From positions 1,364,001-1,428,000 of the forward strand of contig NC_012590.1 in the NCBI RefSeq assembly GCF_000022905.1: a stretch of 64,000 nt of DNA. The letters run 5' to 3'. Positions 9,936-18,762 of this stretch are shown here, piece by piece. Under the pieces are notes generated by a model. The model ran no database searches. It had not been told where the DNA came from and saw only the letters and a program-made list of their open reading frames with translations. The stretch comes from Corynebacterium aurimucosum ATCC 700975. Its GTDB lineage: Bacteria > Actinomycetota > Actinomycetes > Mycobacteriales > Mycobacteriaceae. Every line of letters begins with the position of its first letter. The stretch's first letter is position 1. The position numbers and the translations under genes were made by a program.

Positions 9936-11771
9936 GTGGCCACCACATCGTCTTTTGGCTTCCGGCGTTTCAAGGCAGCTTTCGCTGCCATTGCGACCAC
10001 CGCAGCCTTGTCTACCGCTTCTTCGCTCACTCCTGCAGTGGCGGAGGAGCCTGAGCAGCTCAATATTGAGTCACTGCTGTCGTCTGATAGTCCATCCATC
10101 GCTGACCTCGCCGGCGCCATCGCCCAGATTGAGGAACGTATCGCGCAAGCGGAAGCCGAAATCGGCATCCAGCGTGAAACCGTCAACCGGGCGCTCGTTG
10201 ATCTCAATGACGCTCGGACCAAGGCAGCCCAGGCTCGCCAGGGCACCACGACCGCTCGCCAGGAGCTTGATGATGCCCAGGCAGACGTCGCCGATGCACA
10301 AGCCAAGCTCGACGAGGTTTCACGCTCGGCCTATCGCCGCGCAAATACCTCTGACGCCGTTACCCATGCGGCCGGCAAGGATGCTCGCTCGGATATGTTG
10401 GAGCGCCAGTCCTACCTCCGCTTGCAATCAGAGAAGCAACAGGCCGTTGTTAGCGATCTGGAAAAGGAGCGCACGGAGAAGGCCAACAAGGAGTCGCAGC
10501 TACGCAAGACCCAGCGGTTGGCTGAGGAGCGCGCAGACAAAGCGGCAGATGCCGAGTCCGCTGCACGCGAACAGCTCTCTGAGTCCGAAGCTTCAATTGA
10601 AGAATCTGCGGCCGAGCGCGAGGATCTCCTCTCTCAACTTTCATCTCTCCACAAGGCCCTAAATCAAGCTAAGGGTGTTGACGAAGACGAGACGGCAAGT
10701 CTAGAGACCAGATACAACGTCAACGATGAAGCCTTGTCAATGGCGGAAGGGTTCAATGCTCAGGACACGACTACGGTCCCAGCCGATGACTCCTTGGAGC
10801 CGACCCCAGAGGCCGATTCCGTCCCGACCGCTGGCCCTTCAGCCTCTGAGGCGAAGAACCCTACTTTGCAATCACAACGCTCTGCGCCCTCCGTTTCTGC
10901 TGAAGATATGGATGCGCTTTCGAGCGCCGCAAGCACTGTAGCCAACGATCCGAACGTGCAGGAATTGTCGTCGACAAGCACTGCAAGCTCCGCTGAAGAG
11001 GGGGCTACTTCAGGCGGCAGCGGCAGCTCCTTCGACCCGAGTGGGATCGATGCTGAGACCGTTGCATTGGGCATTGGCGCGGTAGGAACCGTAGCTTCCT
11101 TGGTCGCCGCTTCTCAGCCAGGCCACAACAATAGCTTGAGCCAGGACGAGATCGACGCTTTGGTCGAAGGCTCCTCGAAGCTTTTCGCCCTCCAAGGCGA
11201 GGGCGCAAGCACCTCGGAGGCAAGCGATTCTGCTTCCGCGGCTTCGGATGAAGACACGTTGGAGTCCGAGGTTTCCGGTGTGCTGGACCCGCTTGACACA
11301 ACCGATAGCGTCACGGATAAGGCCTCCGAGTCTCTGGGCGATGCCTCCCGTGAGGCAAAGATCGAGACCCTCATTGAGCGTGCGACGTCCCAGGTTGGTG
11401 TTCCTTATGCGTGGGGCGGTGGCGATGCCAACGGTCCCACCCAGGGTATTCGTGATGGCGGCGTGGCGGATTCTCACGGTGACTACAACAAGGTCGGCTT
11501 CGATTGCTCGGGCCTAGTTCTCTATGCCTTTGCCGGAGTGGGCATTTCCCTGCCGCACTACACCGGCTACCAGTACCAGAAGGGGACCAAGATCGCACCG
11601 AGCGAGATGGAGCGTGGTGACCTAATCTTCTACGGCCCAAACGGCAACCAACACGTGGCGATCTACCTCGGCGATGGCACGATGGTTGAAGCCCCGCAGT
11701 CTGGTCAAAACGTCAGCATTACCCCTGTGCGCCAAGGCGGCATGGCTCCCTATGCCGTGCGCCTAATCTAG
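9936..11771 (+). CDS. Secreted NlpC/P60 cell-wall hydrolase (RipA-like)
   Basis: A 611-residue exported peptidoglycan hydrolase. A Sec signal peptide covers about residues 1-36 (cleavage after AVA). Residues 40-235 form a long coiled coil typical of RipA/DIP1281-type proteins, followed by a Ser/Ala/Glu-rich linker and a C-terminal NlpC/P60 domain with catalytic Cys at about 524 ([11 protein letters not shown]) and His at about 573 ([11 protein letters not shown]). The family cleaves D-Glu-mDAP bonds in stem peptides and is needed for daughter-cell separation. The start is GTG with AGGAG 9 nt upstream. Context (Rv1476-like gene before, hemH after) matches the corynebacterial orthologous locus. 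The long upstream region implies complex regulation. Confidence 0.92.
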   Translation: MATTSSFGFRRFKAAFAAIATTAALSTASSLTPAVAEEPEQLNIESLLSSDSPSIADLAGAIAQIEERIAQAEAEIGIQRETVNRALVDLNDARTKAAQARQGTTTARQELDDAQADVADAQAKLDEVSRSAYRRANTSDAVTHAAGKDARSDMLERQSYLRLQSEKQQAVVSDLEKERTEKANKESQLRKTQRLAEERADKAADAESAAREQLSESEASIEESAAEREDLLSQLSSLHKALNQAKGVDEDETASLETRYNVNDEALSMAEGFNAQDTTTVPADDSLEPTPEADSVPTAGPSASEAKNPTLQSQRSAPSVSAEDMDALSSAASTVANDPNVQELSSTSTASSAEEGATSGGSGSSFDPSGIDAETVALGIGAVGTVASLVAASQPGHNNSLSQDEIDALVEGSSKLFALQGEGASTSEASDSASAASDEDTLESEVSGVLDPLDTTDSVTDKASESLGDASREAKIETLIERATSQVGVPYAWGGGDANGPTQGIRDGGVADSHGDYNKVGFDCSGLVLYAFAGVGISLPHYTGYQYQKGTKIAPSEMERGDLIFYGPNGNQHVAIYLGDGTMVEAPQSGQNVSITPVRQGGMAPYAVRLI

Positions 11772-11797
11772 AACAGCCCGTTGCTAGACTGGGCTGC

Positions 11798-12916
11798 ATG
11801 ACTGATACACTGCGTACTGCCCAGGGCAACGCCCTTAGCACCGATTCGGTGCCCTCTTCATTCGACGCCCTCCTCGTTCTTTCTTTCGGTGGCCCGGAAG
11901 CAAACGAGGAGGTCGTCCCGTTTTTGGAGAACGTCACCCGCGGCCGCGGCATTCCACGCGAGCGCCTCGTAGAGGTTGGTGAGCACTACTTTCACTTCGG
12001 TGGTAAAAGCCCACTGAATGAATTGAACCGGGAGATCATTGACAACGTCGCCGCGGAGCTCAAGGCTCGCGGACATAATCTACCGGTCTACTTTGGTAAC
12101 CGTAACTGGCATCCCTTTGGAACAGAAGCGGTCGAGAAAATGGCTGCCGACGGAGTGCGCAACGTGGCCATCTTTGCTACCTCGGCCTGGGGCGGCTACA
12201 GCGCCTGCCGTCAATATAACGAGGACATCGTCGCTTTGCGCAAGTACGTCGAAGACAAGAACTTGCCCGAGATGACCTTTACTAAGCTTCGTCAGTTCTT
12301 CGATCATCCCAAGTTCGTCGAAGAGATGGCTGCCGCCGTCCGAGACGCCTACGCACAGGTTCCAGAAGAGAAGCTGGCTAGCACCCGCATGCTGTTTACT
12401 GCCCACTCAGTTCCGACGGCCCACGATGCAGTAGGGGGCGCTGAAGGCGATAAGCACATTTACTCCCGCCAAGTAGCGGAAGCCTCCCGTCTCGTCGCCG
12501 AGGCAGCAGGGGTGAAGGACTATGACCTTGTATGGCAATCGCGGTCCGGCAACCCGGCTACTCCGTGGCTAGAGCCGGACATCGTCGACCATACGACGGT
12601 CATCCACCAGGAGGACGGTGTCGACAGTGTCGTTGTATGTCCCATCGGATTCATCTCCGATCATATGGAGGTCATCTGGGACCTCGATTCAGAACTGAAG
12701 CAAGCCGCCGAAGAGATGGGTGTTAGCGTCTATCGCACCCGCACTGCTGGGCCAACCACTCGTTTCGCCTCGCTCATTGTAGACCTCATCGATGAGCTCG
12801 AGCAGGGAACTGAGCCCGATTCTCTCGGAGACGTCACTGTCCAAGGCTGCACCGTCAATGGCGCCCCCTGCGCTGAAGGCTGCTGCGATATCTGGTCGCT
12901 ACACAAGCAGCATTAA
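11798..12916 (+). CDS. hemH: Ferrochelatase (coproporphyrin III type)
   Basis: A 372-residue ferrochelatase that inserts iron into a porphyrin at the end of heme synthesis. In Actinobacteria the enzyme acts on coproporphyrin III (CpfC), from established knowledge. Diagnostic segments are [10 protein letters not shown] at the N-terminus, TAHSVPTA around residue 203 and the later [11 protein letters not shown]. Near the C-terminus [13 protein letters not shown] supplies four cysteines (about 351, 358, 362, 363), the [2Fe-2S] cluster seen in actinobacterial members. The ATG lies 7 nt after TAGACT (11785-11790), so the message is probably leaderless. Its end overlaps the convergent gene by 4 nt. 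Confidence 0.95.
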   Translation: MTDTLRTAQGNALSTDSVPSSFDALLVLSFGGPEANEEVVPFLENVTRGRGIPRERLVEVGEHYFHFGGKSPLNELNREIIDNVAAELKARGHNLPVYFGNRNWHPFGTEAVEKMAADGVRNVAIFATSAWGGYSACRQYNEDIVALRKYVEDKNLPEMTFTKLRQFFDHPKFVEEMAAAVRDAYAQVPEEKLASTRMLFTAHSVPTAHDAVGGAEGDKHIYSRQVAEASRLVAEAAGVKDYDLVWQSRSGNPATPWLEPDIVDHTTVIHQEDGVDSVVVCPIGFISDHMEVIWDLDSELKQAAEEMGVSVYRTRTAGPTTRFASLIVDLIDELEQGTEPDSLGDVTVQGCTVNGAPCAEGCCDIWSLHKQH

Positions 12917-13680
12917 CGCGCGAAATCCGTCAGCGCGTAGGCCACGCCAGCCATTCGCGCTTGACGGATGTGGTGCCATAGGCGCAGCAGCTGCGGATCG
13001 AGACTGTGATCCTGGATGCGGTCGGTCACTGTCTCGATGATGGCCGCTACGCGATCGGCGCGCGCAAAAAGTTTTGCCGCCCGCCCCGGTACGGCAGTGG
13101 GTAAGCCCGGAGTGTCATAGAAGTCACTGAGAGTTCCTACCGTCAGCCGCGGATTGGGTAGGGCATCGCTGCGGTAGCCCAGAGCTTCGATGAGCGCTGC
13201 GGATTCATTTGTCGCGGCGCTCAATAGCGCATCAGCCTCGCCCGGACTTAGCCACGCAGGCGAGGGGAGCGCAGCAGTTTCCTCAATCACCATCCACTGG
13301 GTGGCGCGGTTGGAATAAGAGGGCACCAGTACTATATGACGGTCTCTATCGTTGGTCCGCACCACGATAGCGCCGGCCGGGTTTTTAGCCGCTGCACGCG
13401 CCGATTCCGAGCCCGCCGGTAGTGCTGGCGCCTCGCCCGGGCCGGAGAGGATGAGCCGCAGGAGTGGCTCACGGTCACCGCCCTCGATAATGGAGATGGT
13501 TTCGCGTCGGAGAAGTGACATAACATCAAGGAAGGGTTCTCCGTTCGCTCCCTGATGTTCCCCGCCTAACTCGCGGAGGGCGTCAAGGAAATTATCGGTG
13601 GATTCGTGTCCCCAGAGCCACGCGCCAAGCCAAACGGCGACGTTTTGTACAGGGGACCAGACTTCGGCGCGCATATCCAT
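12913..13680 (-). CDS. Conserved hypothetical protein
   Basis: A 255-residue protein whose function I do not recognise. It begins [20 protein letters not shown] and contains no obvious membrane segment, signal or catalytic motif; it is rich in Ala and Leu with a helical C-terminal third ([17 protein letters not shown]). Genes like this sit beside hemH in other corynebacteria. I used the ATG at 13680, not longer upstream readings, because TACACT (13694-13689) lies 8 nt before it, giving a predicted leaderless mRNA. The gene is divergent from the DUF3097 gene with only 33 bp between start codons, and convergent with hemH. Confidence 0.75.
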   Translation of the reverse strand: MDMRAEVWSPVQNVAVWLGAWLWGHESTDNFLDALRELGGEHQGANGEPFLDVMSLLRRETISIIEGGDREPLLRLILSGPGEAPALPAGSESARAAAKNPAGAIVVRTNDRDRHIVLVPSYSNRATQWMVIEETAALPSPAWLSPGEADALLSAATNESAALIEALGYRSDALPNPRLTVGTLSDFYDTPGLPTAVPGRAAKLFARADRVAAIIETVTDRIQDHSLDPQLLRLWHHIRQARMAGVAYALTDFAR

Positions 13681-13713
13681 GGCTGGACAGTGTAGACGAT
13701 AGGGTAGACCGCT
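13681..13713. promoter_or_regulatory. 33-bp divergent promoter pair
   Basis: Only 33 bp separate the start codons of two divergent genes, yet each has a -10 box at leaderless spacing: TACACT on the minus strand (13694-13689) and TAGGGT on the plus strand (13700-13705). The boxes are 5 bp apart, so the promoters must exclude each other. Confidence 0.7.
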
Positions 13714-14562
13714 ATGAGCTTGAATTCCCGGGACCCTTACGGTGGCGATATTTTCGCCGGACATGCACGCAACAAGAAAACCGAATACCCTGAGGTGCCT
13801 GCAGAACCAGGGATCGTCGTCGAGGTTCGGGGAGACGACTTCGTGGGAGCGGTGATGGGCGTGGATAAGACCGCGTGGGGGCCAGTCGTGCGCCTCGAAG
13901 ATCGTCACGGTACCGAGCGAGTCTTCAAACTCGTCAAGGGCGGCTTCCTATTGGAGGGGCAGCCTGTGACGCTGACGAGATACGTCGAGAAGCAAGCGCC
14001 CAGAAAGTCAAACTCTGGATCGCGCCGCGTTGAGAACCTCGAGGCGAAAGTAGCCGCGCCGTCGCGCATTTGGGTCGAAGGTATCCATGATGCGGCGGTC
14101 GTGGAAAAGGTCTGGGGGCACGACCTGCGAGTAGAGGGAGTGGTGGTCGAATACCTTGAGGGTCTGGACAACCTCGAGGAACGCCTCGTTGAATTCCAGC
14201 CCGGGCCTGGGCGCCGCGTGGGAGTTCTAGCAGATCACCTCGTAGAAGGCTCGAAGGAAACGCGGTTGACGCAAACGGTGGGCGAGCACGTACTCGTGAC
14301 CGGACATCCTTTCATTGATATCTGGGCAGCCGTCAAACCCGAGCGCCTAGGGCTGCGCGCCTGGCCCGAAGTTCCCTATGGCGAGGACTGGAAGACTGGT
14401 ATCTGCCGGCGAACAGGATGGTCCGATCCCAAGGAAGGATGGAGCCGAGTTTATAATGCCGTCAATTCCTTCCGGGATCTCGATTCCACACTCATCGGTG
14501 CTGTAGAACGCCTCGTAGACTTCGTCACGACGCCGGAGCTGCGCAAAGAAGATCTTCTTTAG
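13714..14562 (+). CDS. DUF3097 family protein
   Basis: A 282-residue soluble protein matching the actinobacterial DUF3097 family. Recognisable segments are the N-terminal DPYGGDIFAGHARNKK, the central IWVEGIHDAAVVEKVWG (a TOPRIM-like E-G-x-x-D pattern at about residues 122-130) and the C-terminal GWSDPKEGWSRVYNAVNSFRD. The TOPRIM resemblance suggests nucleic-acid or phosphotransfer chemistry, but this is inference and no function is established to my knowledge. The ATG follows TAGGGT (13700-13705) by 8 nt, so the mRNA is probably leaderless. Its stop overlaps the convergent HTH gene by 4 nt. Confidence 0.85.
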   Translation: MSLNSRDPYGGDIFAGHARNKKTEYPEVPAEPGIVVEVRGDDFVGAVMGVDKTAWGPVVRLEDRHGTERVFKLVKGGFLLEGQPVTLTRYVEKQAPRKSNSGSRRVENLEAKVAAPSRIWVEGIHDAAVVEKVWGHDLRVEGVVVEYLEGLDNLEERLVEFQPGPGRRVGVLADHLVEGSKETRLTQTVGEHVLVTGHPFIDIWAAVKPERLGLRAWPEVPYGEDWKTGICRRTGWSDPKEGWSRVYNAVNSFRDLDSTLIGAVERLVDFVTTPELRKEDLL

Positions 14563-15131
14563 TTCGAGTTCGCTCGGTCGATGAGATTCACCGCGAGCTG
14601 GCAGCCGGCGGTTTCCGCTGCCCAGCCTGCCGCCTGGAGTCGCTGAGACATAGCCTGTTTAGAGATACCCAATTCCTCGGCGGCCTCGTTCTGGTTCAAT
14701 CCTCCGCGCACCAAGGATGTAGCCTCGCGGCCCTCCATCGTGCGCTTATTCAGTACGAAGCCGAGGAGAGCGAAGGCCGCTGCAATATCCTGCGCTTCCT
14801 GCGCTCGCCCGCGCCGATCAACCTTGGCGTAGACATGCCCCGCGCGTGCCGATCCCTTCACGGCAGCGGTAGCGACGGCGCGCGTCTCGGCATCTCCCGC
14901 GCCCTCGCCCGGGACAACACCGATACCGATGGCCCAGTCACCGTCTGCAAGAAGCGCCATGACGACATCGCAGACCGCGGAAGAGGAGTAGGCAACGGCG
15001 CAAATATCTTCGACGCCAAGGACCTCGAACTCACCGATGCCTTCCAGTGTGGAAAGCGCAGCGGCCGAGCGTTGGACCAAATCGGCGCGGCGTACCGAGC
15101 GGCCGCGGTAGCGGGCATGGACTGCAAGCAC
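14559..15131 (-). CDS. HTH DNA-binding protein
   Basis: A 190-residue protein. The C-terminal part carries a clear helix-turn-helix of the sigma-70 region 4/MarR-like kind (GLNQNEAAEELGISKQAMSQ, about residues 145-164). The N-terminal 120 residues form a conserved domain (YRGRSVRRADLVQR; DWAIGIGVVPG) of unknown role that resembles proteins annotated as SatD-like or simply DNA-binding. The start is GTG, preceded by AAGGAG at 9 nt. It sits 37 nt downstream of the TVP38-type membrane gene on the same strand. Targets cannot be deduced from the sequence. Confidence 0.65.
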   Translation of the reverse strand: MLAVHARYRGRSVRRADLVQRSAAALSTLEGIGEFEVLGVEDICAVAYSSSAVCDVVMALLADGDWAIGIGVVPGEGAGDAETRAVATAAVKGSARAGHVYAKVDRRGRAQEAQDIAAAFALLGFVLNKRTMEGREATSLVRGGLNQNEAAEELGISKQAMSQRLQAAGWAAETAGCQLAVNLIDRANSN

Positions 15132-15168
15132 GTTGAGAGACTCCTTCCAGCGAGAAACAACGTTTAGT

Positions 15169-15909
15169 CTACCCCTTGCGCTTGACCGGTCGCTGCATGC
15201 CGGGCTCGAGCGGCAAGCGCGTGTCTAGAATGAGTCCGCCGATTCCGAGTGCAGCGGCGAGGACAAAGCCAATGATGGTGTAGGGGCTTGTCTTACCAGT
15301 GAGTGCATCCCCAAAGAAGACGCCGATGGCGGTCGTTGGAATTGAACCGATGAATGTGGCGATGGAAAATTGCAGGACCGAAATTGGGGTGAGCGCCGCA
15401 ACATAGTTTAATAAGGAAAACGGAACTCCCGCGACCATTCGCAGAGAGGCCACGGCCAACCAACCACGGCGGTCAAGGCGCGCATTGATGGCATAGACCG
15501 CCGGGTGTGTGAGGTACGGGCGAATCCATTCACCAAGCAAGCTGCGGACTATAAGCAGGGAAACAGTGGCGGAGATGGTCAGTGCGACGAGGGAGATGAC
15601 CAACCCGAGCCACGGGCCGAACAGAAGCCCGGCGGCTAAAGTCCATACTGTTCGGGGCATGGGAAACTGCGTGAAGACGATGTAGGCGCCGGTAAAGGCG
15701 ATGAGAAACCATGGCCCGAGGTGCTGCGACCAAGAACGCAGCGCGGCGAGAGAGGGGACGTCGACAAGCACGGCAAGAAACACCAGCGCCGTGCCGGTGA
15801 GGATTACTGCCGCCCAACGCTTCCACGTCCACCGCCTGCAGCTCTGCCAAGCCGAGCGCGCCAAAGACGTACAAAAATCACCGACGCTGTGCACCCAACC
15901 AGATTTCAT
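15169..15909 (-). CDS. TVP38/TMEM64 family membrane protein
   Basis: A 246-residue polytopic membrane protein of the SNARE-associated (DedA/VTT) superfamily, TVP38/TMEM64 branch. The family motif region is visible as FTQFPMPRTVWTLAAGLLFGPWLG (about 82-105) and later LRMVAGVPFSLLNYVAALTPI (about 157-177). Members are linked to lipid or undecaprenyl-phosphate scrambling in the membrane (knowledge of the superfamily), though the substrate here is unknown. Five or six hydrophobic segments are apparent. The ATG follows TAAGCT by 9 nt. A second superfamily member, the DedA protein, is encoded divergently about 325 bp away, so the pair may share a job. Confidence 0.85.
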   Translation of the reverse strand: MKSGWVHSVGDFCTSLARSAWQSCRRWTWKRWAAVILTGTALVFLAVLVDVPSLAALRSWSQHLGPWFLIAFTGAYIVFTQFPMPRTVWTLAAGLLFGPWLGLVISLVALTISATVSLLIVRSLLGEWIRPYLTHPAVYAINARLDRRGWLAVASLRMVAGVPFSLLNYVAALTPISVLQFSIATFIGSIPTTAIGVFFGDALTGKTSPYTIIGFVLAAALGIGGLILDTRLPLEPGMQRPVKRKG

Positions 15910-16234
15910 AGGGCTACAAGCTTAATGCGAGTGAGGCCAAAATCCTCATTGGTCCCAAGCGCGCCCCGCGATGCGCGGTGTCTGGGCAGGGACTGGGAGT
16001 AGCGCCCCAACTTGCTGGCAAGCCCCGGTTCGATGCAGGGTTTCGGCGCTCCACGGTGGATACTTATCTGAGGCACGCATCCGCATGAACTGATTTCGTC
16101 CACTTATCCTGCTTGATCTTTAGCTAGTTTTGCCGCCTTTCTCATCTGCGCGCGTTTCCTGCGGAGCGTTTTCTTTGCTTGCTACATCCCCTTTTCTTGT
16201 CTGCAGTGACATCTGCAGTTATTGGAGTACAACC
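15910..16234. other. Divergent intergenic region with a CTGCAG inverted repeat
   Basis: The spacer between the two SNARE-associated genes has no gene. Its right end holds CTGCAGTGACATCTGCAG (16201-16218), a pair of CTGCAG hexamers, directly before the ATTGGAG ribosome site of dedA. The same layout recurs before the dicarboxylate carrier gene at 28505. The rest has no feature I can name. Confidence 0.55.
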
Positions 16235-16918
16235 ATGAACTTTCTTCATAACGTCACGTCTTATATGGACGCAGCTACCTTGCTCGAGGCTTTTGGGCCG
16301 TGGGTCATAGGTGGTATCGCCCTTGTCGTGTTCATTGAGTCAGGAGTGCTCTTTCCGTTCCTTCCGGGGGATTCACTCCTAGTGACCGCTGCGATTTTGC
16401 GCGATGAGCTTCACGTCTCGCTTTGGCTGCTCATCACAGTGGGTATGGTGGCTGCCATTGCCGGCGATCAAGTGGGCTATTGGATTGGGCACCGCTTTGG
16501 GCGTGGCTTGTTTAAACAGGATGCACGGCTTCTCAAGCTGGAGTACCTCATCACCGCGGAAAACTTCTTCCGCAAGCATGGCCCGCTGGCATTGGTGCTG
16601 GGGCGCTTCGTGCCCATCGTGCGCACCTTCATCCCGGTGGCCGCTGGTACGGCCGAAATGCCCTATAAGAAGTTCATCGGATGGAACGTCAGCGGGGCAG
16701 TGGCTTGGGTGCTCTCCATGAACCTGGTCGGCGTCTTCTTGGGAAATATTCCAGGTATTGCTGATTCGATTGAGAAGATCATGCTGCTTATCATCGCGCT
16801 GTCTGTGGCGCCCATCGTCATCAAGGGTGTGCACAGCTATGTCGTGTCGAAGAAAAAGTCCACGGTCGTGGTGGAGAAGGAACCAACGGCCGAAGCAACC
16901 ACTGAGGCGAGGGCTTAA
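16235..16918 (+). CDS. DedA family membrane protein
   Basis: A 227-residue DedA protein. Key family segments are FIESGVLFPFLPGDSLL (about 36-52), the amphipathic FFRKHGPLALVLGRFVPIVRT (about 110-130) with the conserved Arg, and VAAGTAEMPYKKFIGWN. DedA proteins translocate undecaprenyl phosphate or related lipids across the membrane. The C-terminus is a charged tail (KKKSTVVVEKEPTAEATTEA). The ATG has TTGGAG 7 nt upstream; a longer reading from 16130 has no such site. The IS begins within the stop codon region, but excision arithmetic shows the native stop is kept, so the protein looks intact. Confidence 0.9.
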   Translation: MNFLHNVTSYMDAATLLEAFGPWVIGGIALVVFIESGVLFPFLPGDSLLVTAAILRDELHVSLWLLITVGMVAAIAGDQVGYWIGHRFGRGLFKQDARLLKLEYLITAENFFRKHGPLALVLGRFVPIVRTFIPVAAGTAEMPYKKFIGWNVSGAVAWVLSMNLVGVFLGNIPGIADSIEKIMLLIIALSVAPIVIKGVHSYVVSKKKSTVVVEKEPTAEATTEARA

Positions 16919-16936
16919 GGGACATTTCGTGTGGAT
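16917..16936 (+). repeat. IS left terminal inverted repeat
   Basis: AAGGGACATTTCGTGTGGAT, a perfect inverse of both right-end copies. Confidence 0.9.
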
Positions 16937-17084
16937 AAACCGATACGGATTCCTGGGGCAGCCTGGGATAATACGGTGATCTTGATTTTGAATCGGTTCC
17001 AACGGCCCGATCTGTGAAATCAACACCGGATAGTCCTAGGTCTGTGATAAGGGGACTGCTGCTGGTGCGGTAAGGCCAATTCCT

Positions 17085-18296
17085 ATGGCTAATAGGAATC
17101 GGCCGTCGTGTGACATGTGCGGCCACGGATTGGTTAAGAACGGCAAAACCGCGGCAGGAACCCAACGCTGGTTGTGTCCTCAGTGCAACGTTTCATCGAT
17201 TAATACCCGCGCACACACCAGCGATATTCGGCACTTCAAAATCTTTATCGACTGGATTCTTTCCGGCGAATCCGCAGACCATTTAGCCAAACGCCTTGGG
17301 GTAACAAGGCGGACTTTAACCCGGTGGTTCAAGCTGCTGTGGTTTATCACCGTGCCCACGACTACTGACCCCTATCGGGTTTATGACCAGGTCTTTATCG
17401 ACGGCACCTACTTCCACAAAAAATGCCTGCTGGTAGCCTGCACCGAAACACACGTCATCGCCTGGCACTGGTGCCTGCGTGAAAGCTCCTACGAGTACCT
17501 GAAACTGCTCGACAAAATCGCGCAACCACTCATCGTCACCACCGACGGGGCAGGCGGAGCACTCAAGGCACTGCGCATTAAATGGCCCGACGTTGCCATC
17601 CAGCGTTGCTTAGTCCACGTCCAGCGCAACACTTTTGCTGATATCAGCCGCAACCCGATTCACCCAGCGCATAAAGCAATCCGGAAACTGGGCTACATGC
17701 TCGTCCAGGTACACAACCGTGAAGATGCTGCGCGGTTTACTGCTGCAGTCCACCACACCCGCATTACCTTTGCTGATTGGCTTAAAGAGCGAACCTACCG
17801 CAGTGCTATACCAGCAGGCCAAGTACCGAAATGGGTCAGCCCCAACCAGAAATGGTGGTACACCCACCGCAACGCCCGCAGGGCTCTAAAACGGCTAGAA
17901 AAGCTTATTCACGCTGGACAATTATTTACTTTCCTTGACCCGCCTGAAGGTGTCACACAGGACTTAAAAGCCACCACAAACCTGCTGGAAGGCGGCATCA
18001 ACAAACAACTCAAAGACTTAGCAGGAAACCATCGGGGCATGTTCGATGAGCATCAGCGCATCACCATGGACTGGTGGCTCTACACCCACACCGAAGACCC
18101 GGTAGCGCCACTGGAGTTAACCAAGCAACAAGACTTCGGACGCCAAGGAGAAAAAGCAGCACGCGCAGCCTGGGCAAAAGAAGAACTCACACGACGTGGC
18201 CACCCAGACGGACGACCAGCCACATACGACACCCACATCGACAACGAATGGAACCCCAGCTTAGGCATAAGAAAAGGCTGGGCCGGACGCTCCTAA
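17085..18296 (+). CDS. IS1249-type transposase
   Basis: A 403-residue transposase of the IS256 family, IS1249 group, common in corynebacteria. The N-terminus has a zinc-ribbon (CDMCGHGLVKNGKTAAGTQR ending before CPQC, about residues 9-34), then an HTH (SADHLAKRLGVTRRTLTRW). The DDE catalytic core has the first Asp in FIDGTYF, the second in VTTDGAGG and the Glu in LLEGGINKQLKD. The frame is complete and runs to 18 nt inside the inner right end, so the element may be active. About 150 bp of non-coding left end precede the ATG; I see no strong ribosome site. Confidence 0.92.
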   Translation: MANRNRPSCDMCGHGLVKNGKTAAGTQRWLCPQCNVSSINTRAHTSDIRHFKIFIDWILSGESADHLAKRLGVTRRTLTRWFKLLWFITVPTTTDPYRVYDQVFIDGTYFHKKCLLVACTETHVIAWHWCLRESSYEYLKLLDKIAQPLIVTTDGAGGALKALRIKWPDVAIQRCLVHVQRNTFADISRNPIHPAHKAIRKLGYMLVQVHNREDAARFTAAVHHTRITFADWLKERTYRSAIPAGQVPKWVSPNQKWWYTHRNARRALKRLEKLIHAGQLFTFLDPPEGVTQDLKATTNLLEGGINKQLKDLAGNHRGMFDEHQRITMDWWLYTHTEDPVAPLELTKQQDFGRQGEKAARAAWAKEELTRRGHPDGRPATYDTHIDNEWNPSLGIRKGWAGRS

Positions 18297-18354
18297 ATCC
18301 ACACGAAATGTCCCTTAGCGCGACACGCCGCAAATCCACACGAAATGTCCCTTA
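18295..18354. repeat. Tandem copies of the IS right end
   Basis: A 23-bp block containing the right terminal repeat occurs at 18295-18317 and again at 18332-18354, separated by 14 bp. Confidence 0.9.
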
Positions 18355-18399
18355 AGCCGAGGCGAGGGCCTAAGCCGGAACCAACCAGTGGGTATAAGA

Positions 18400-18449
18400 A
18401 AGCCCCGTGCTCCACATCATCATTCTCGACGGTGTGAAGCACGGGGCTT
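18400..18449 (-). terminator. Terminator downstream of tRNA-Leu
   Basis: AAGCCCCGTGCT and AGCACGGGGCTT form a perfect 12-bp stem; read on the minus strand it is followed by TCTTATA, as expected 8 nt after the tRNA. Confidence 0.8.
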
Positions 18450-18456
18450 AGTTCCG

Positions 18457-18542
18457 TGCCCGAGGGGGGACTTGAACCCCCACGTCCGTTAATAGGACAC
18501 TAGCACCTCAAGCTAGCGCGTCTGCCATTCCGCCACCCGGGC
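18457..18542 (-). tRNA. tRNA-Leu (anticodon GAG)
   Basis: An 86-nt class II tRNA. The acceptor arms GCCCGGG and CTCGGGC pair with one G-U. The anticodon stem CTAGC/GCTAG encloses the loop TTGAGGT (anticodon GAG). A long variable arm (TGTCC...GGACG) and a T arm GGGGG-TTCAAGT-CCCCC follow. CCA is not encoded. Confidence 0.95.
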
Positions 18543-18762
18543 TAGGGTGTTTGTTCAGCCTCTCGGCTGGGCACTCGCATACTGTATCCCGAATTGACGC
18601 AACTACACAAATCAGCACCTCACGCAGTGTTTTTAGGCTCATATAGAGCGCTGAAAACACAACGATGAAACTTACTGGCCCCTACTGGGCGCCCACTGCC
18701 GCTATCTTGGGCAGAAGAACATTCGCCGGCACAGGGTTTAGCTTTCCGATACAAATGAATCT

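Larger units (their letters stand above)
16917..18353 (+). mobile_element. IS1249-like insertion sequence (IS256 family) with duplicated right end
   Basis: The left terminal repeat AAGGGACATTTCGTGTGGAT (16917-16936) is matched exactly, in inverse, at 18297-18316 and again at 18334-18353. The minimal element is therefore 16917-18316 (1.4 kb); the outer copy adds 37 bp. It carries one transposase gene. No direct target duplication abuts the ends. The joined flanks form an 18-bp tandem repeat at the end of dedA. Confidence 0.92.

Noticed and set aside
9028..9948. Open frames of 128 (plus) and 144 (minus) residues in the gap before the NlpC/P60 gene
   Set aside because: No start signal, no recognisable domain and codon use unlike the neighbours; the second overlaps the ribosome site of the real gene.
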